Positions 5,927 through 6,994 of a DNA stretch of 6,994 bases are shown piece by piece. The stretch is from DATADD01 sp036258675 (GTDB lineage: Bacteria > Actinomycetota > CADDZG01 > WHSQ01). Both the position numbers and the translations under genes were made by a program. Each line of letters opens with the position of its first letter. Position 1 is the stretch's first letter. The notes beneath the pieces are model-generated. The model ran no database searches. It saw only the letters and a program-made list of their open reading frames with translations, and was not told the DNA's origin. The stretch covers positions 1 through 6,994 of the forward strand of contig DATADD010000135.1 in the NCBI GenBank assembly GCA_036258675.1, read 5' to 3'.

Positions 5927-6790
5927 ATGGAATCGATGTCCTCTTCGCCGACCGTGGCGGACGAGGGTCTGCTCCACAGCCGCCTGGGCGGCCGCGCCGC
6001 GAGCGCTCGCATCATCGCGATGGCGAACCAGAAGGGCGGCGTCGGAAAGACGACGACGACGATCAACCTGGGAGCTGCGCTGGCCGAGCTCGGCAACCGG
6101 GTGCTGCTGGTCGACTTCGACCCCCAGGGCGGCTGTGCCATCGGGCTCGGGATCGAGCCCGGGTCGCTCGAGCTCTCCGTCTACGACGTCCTCCTCGACC
6201 GGTCCTGCCGGGTGGAAGACGTGGTCACGGGGACGAGAGTGGCGAAGCTCGACCTCCTTCCCTCCAACATCGACCTCGCCGCCGCCGAGCTGCTCCTGGT
6301 GCAGGAGGTCGCCCGCGAGCAGACCCTGATGCGCGTCCTCGCCCCACTGCGCGCCCGCTACGAGTTCATGCTGATCGACTGCCCGCCCTCGCTCGGTCTG
6401 CTCACGGTGAACGCGCTCACCGCCGCCGATGGCGTCATCGTCCCGCTCGAATGCGAGTACTACGCGCTCAGGGGGATGGCGCTGCTGATGGACTCCATCG
6501 ACCGCATCCGGGAAAGGTTGAACCCTCGACTTCACGTTGATGGAATCCTCGCGACGATGTACGACGGCCGCACGCTGCACGGCAAGGAGGTCCTCGCGCG
6601 GGTGCGGGAGGCCTTCGGGCGACGTCTCTTCGACACGACGATCCGAAAGACGATCCGGTTCGCCGAGGCTCCGGTCGCGGGCGAGCCGATCCTTGCCTAC
6701 GCCCCCGCGTCGCCCGGCGCGCGGGCCTATCGGGACCTGGCACAGGAGGTGATCGAGCGTGTCGCGACGAGCGCGGCTGCCCGGGGCTGA
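5927..6790 (+). CDS. parA: ParA/Soj-family partition ATPase (Scp-linked type)
   Basis: ATPase of the ParA/MinD family that binds DNA nonspecifically and drives segregation or positioning of chromosomes or protein complexes. With ATG at 5927 it has 287 residues: a variable tail of about 27, then the ATPase domain. Visible motifs are the deviant Walker A KGGVGKTT with signature Lys36 and Lys41, the switch I-type motif VDFDPQG (from about 62), and Walker B LIDCPPSLG (Asp151). The rest (LTAADGVIVPLECEYYALRG and LATMYDGRTLHGKEVL) is very like the actinobacterial ParA encoded next to xerD and scpA, rather than the one beside parB near the origin. A TTG at 5888 would add 13 residues, but it lies in the loop of the leader repeat without a well-placed ribosome site. 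ATG at 5927 has GGGG seven bases upstream; ATG at 5936 is also possible. The 3' end overlaps the next gene by 32 bases. Confidence 0.95.
   Translation: MESMSSSPTVADEGLLHSRLGGRAASARIIAMANQKGGVGKTTTTINLGAALAELGNRVLLVDFDPQGGCAIGLGIEPGSLELSVYDVLLDRSCRVEDVVTGTRVAKLDLLPSNIDLAAAELLLVQEVAREQTLMRVLAPLRARYEFMLIDCPPSLGLLTVNALTAADGVIVPLECEYYALRGMALLMDSIDRIRERLNPRLHVDGILATMYDGRTLHGKEVLARVREAFGRRLFDTTIRKTIRFAEAPVAGEPILAYAPASPGARAYRDLAQEVIERVATSAAARG
6744..6754 (+). promoter_or_regulatory. Perfect extended Shine-Dalgarno site inside parA
   Basis: AGGAGGTGATC is an 11-base perfect complement of the usual 3' end of bacterial 16S rRNA. The AGGAGG core ends nine bases before GTG at 6759. It lies in the parA coding sequence, where it encodes part of AQEVIE, and it fixes the start of the nested downstream gene. 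It is far stronger than any other ribosome site in the window. Confidence 0.85.
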
Positions 6791-6994
6791 CGAGCTCTTC
6801 CGAAGGACGGTGGCGGACGCCGAGGAGCCCGCGCGCGAGCCGCGTGGCGGTCCCCAAGAAGACAAGTCGACAAAGCTACAGGTGGCCGAGACGACTCCTC
6901 CCCCTCCCGCCCCCGAGCCGAGGAGGGGTCCCAAGCACAACGAGAAGGTGACCTTCTACTGCACCCGCGACGACCTCATGGCGCTCGAGCGGGC
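6759..6994 (+). CDS. Small ParA-neighbour protein, probable ribbon-helix-helix-like DNA-binding domain, 3' incomplete
   Basis: Open from GTG at 6759 to the right edge without a stop (78 codons plus two bases), starting inside parA in another frame with a 32-base overlap behind a perfect Shine-Dalgarno site. The peptide begins MSRRARLPGADELFRRTV, continues through a charged, Pro/Glu-rich linker (about residues 21-62), and enters a conserved segment near residues 63-78: KHNEKVTFYCTRDDLMALER. From memory, proteins with LPGADELFR at the start and a KVTFYC..DDL..LERAR segment lie between parA and scpA in many Actinobacteria and are annotated as hypothetical. The strand-then-helix pattern resembles the start of a ribbon-helix-helix domain, as in the small partners of ParA (ParG-like), but the rest of the domain is outside the window. 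A role as DNA-binding partner of this ParA is inference. Confidence 0.8.
   Translation, partial: MSRRARLPGADELFRRTVADAEEPAREPRGGPQEDKSTKLQVAETTPPPPAPEPRRGPKHNEKVTFYCTRDDLMALER

Noticed and set aside
1..6994. Defence system, mobile element, prophage or new multi-gene cassette
   Set aside because: Every substantial + strand gene is a recognisable housekeeping family. The xerD-like gene has full chromosomal Xer features and no attachment-site or integrase context. No terminal inverted repeats, transposase or arrays of spaced repeats were seen.

Overview
The window is a gene-dense stretch of GC-rich DNA from an actinobacterium-like organism (Actinomycetota). All genes I can support lie on the + strand. 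The assignment rests on four things: the strong GC bias at third codon positions, GTG starts on pyrG and ald, putative leaderless promoters with TAG-type -10 boxes, and gene order. A MraY-like transferase, pyrG, ald, xerD, parA and a small LPGADELFR protein form the neighbourhood that in many Actinobacteria precedes scpA-scpB. I cannot name a genus. Details such as no NUDIX gene after pyrG, ald before xerD, and a phosphopentomutase gene before parA differ from the Streptomyces layout as I remember it.

Layout. Positions 2-658: an MraY/WecA-like membrane glycosyl-phosphate transferase, 5'-incomplete, whose first 77 bases exactly repeat 463-539. Positions 773-2410: pyrG (CTP synthase). Positions 2475-3587: ald (alanine dehydrogenase), with an apparently leaderless promoter. 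Positions 3550-4527: xerD (tyrosine recombinase), overlapping ald by 38 bases. Positions 4623-5816: deoB/drm (phosphopentomutase), with its own predicted promoter. Positions 5927-6790: an Scp-type parA ATPase behind a promoter and a short inverted repeat. Positions 6759-6994: the start of a small ParA-partner-like gene, inside the parA 3' end and behind an 11-base perfect Shine-Dalgarno sequence, cut by the window edge. No gap between genes exceeds about 115 bases.

How the genes fit together. xerD, parA and the downstream small gene belong to chromosome maintenance: dimer resolution, segregation and, by analogy, loading of the Scp/condensin complex expected just beyond the right edge. pyrG and deoB act in nucleotide synthesis and salvage, and ald links alanine to pyruvate. 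The transferase probably handles undecaprenyl-linked cell-surface precursors. This looks like a conserved housekeeping neighbourhood rather than a single pathway. I found no tRNA, rRNA, CRISPR array, insertion sequence or phage gene, and no convincing new biological system. The points most worth checking are the edge repeat, the nested gene after parA, the run of putative leaderless starts, and the mixture of actinobacterial and Bacillus-like gene neighbours.
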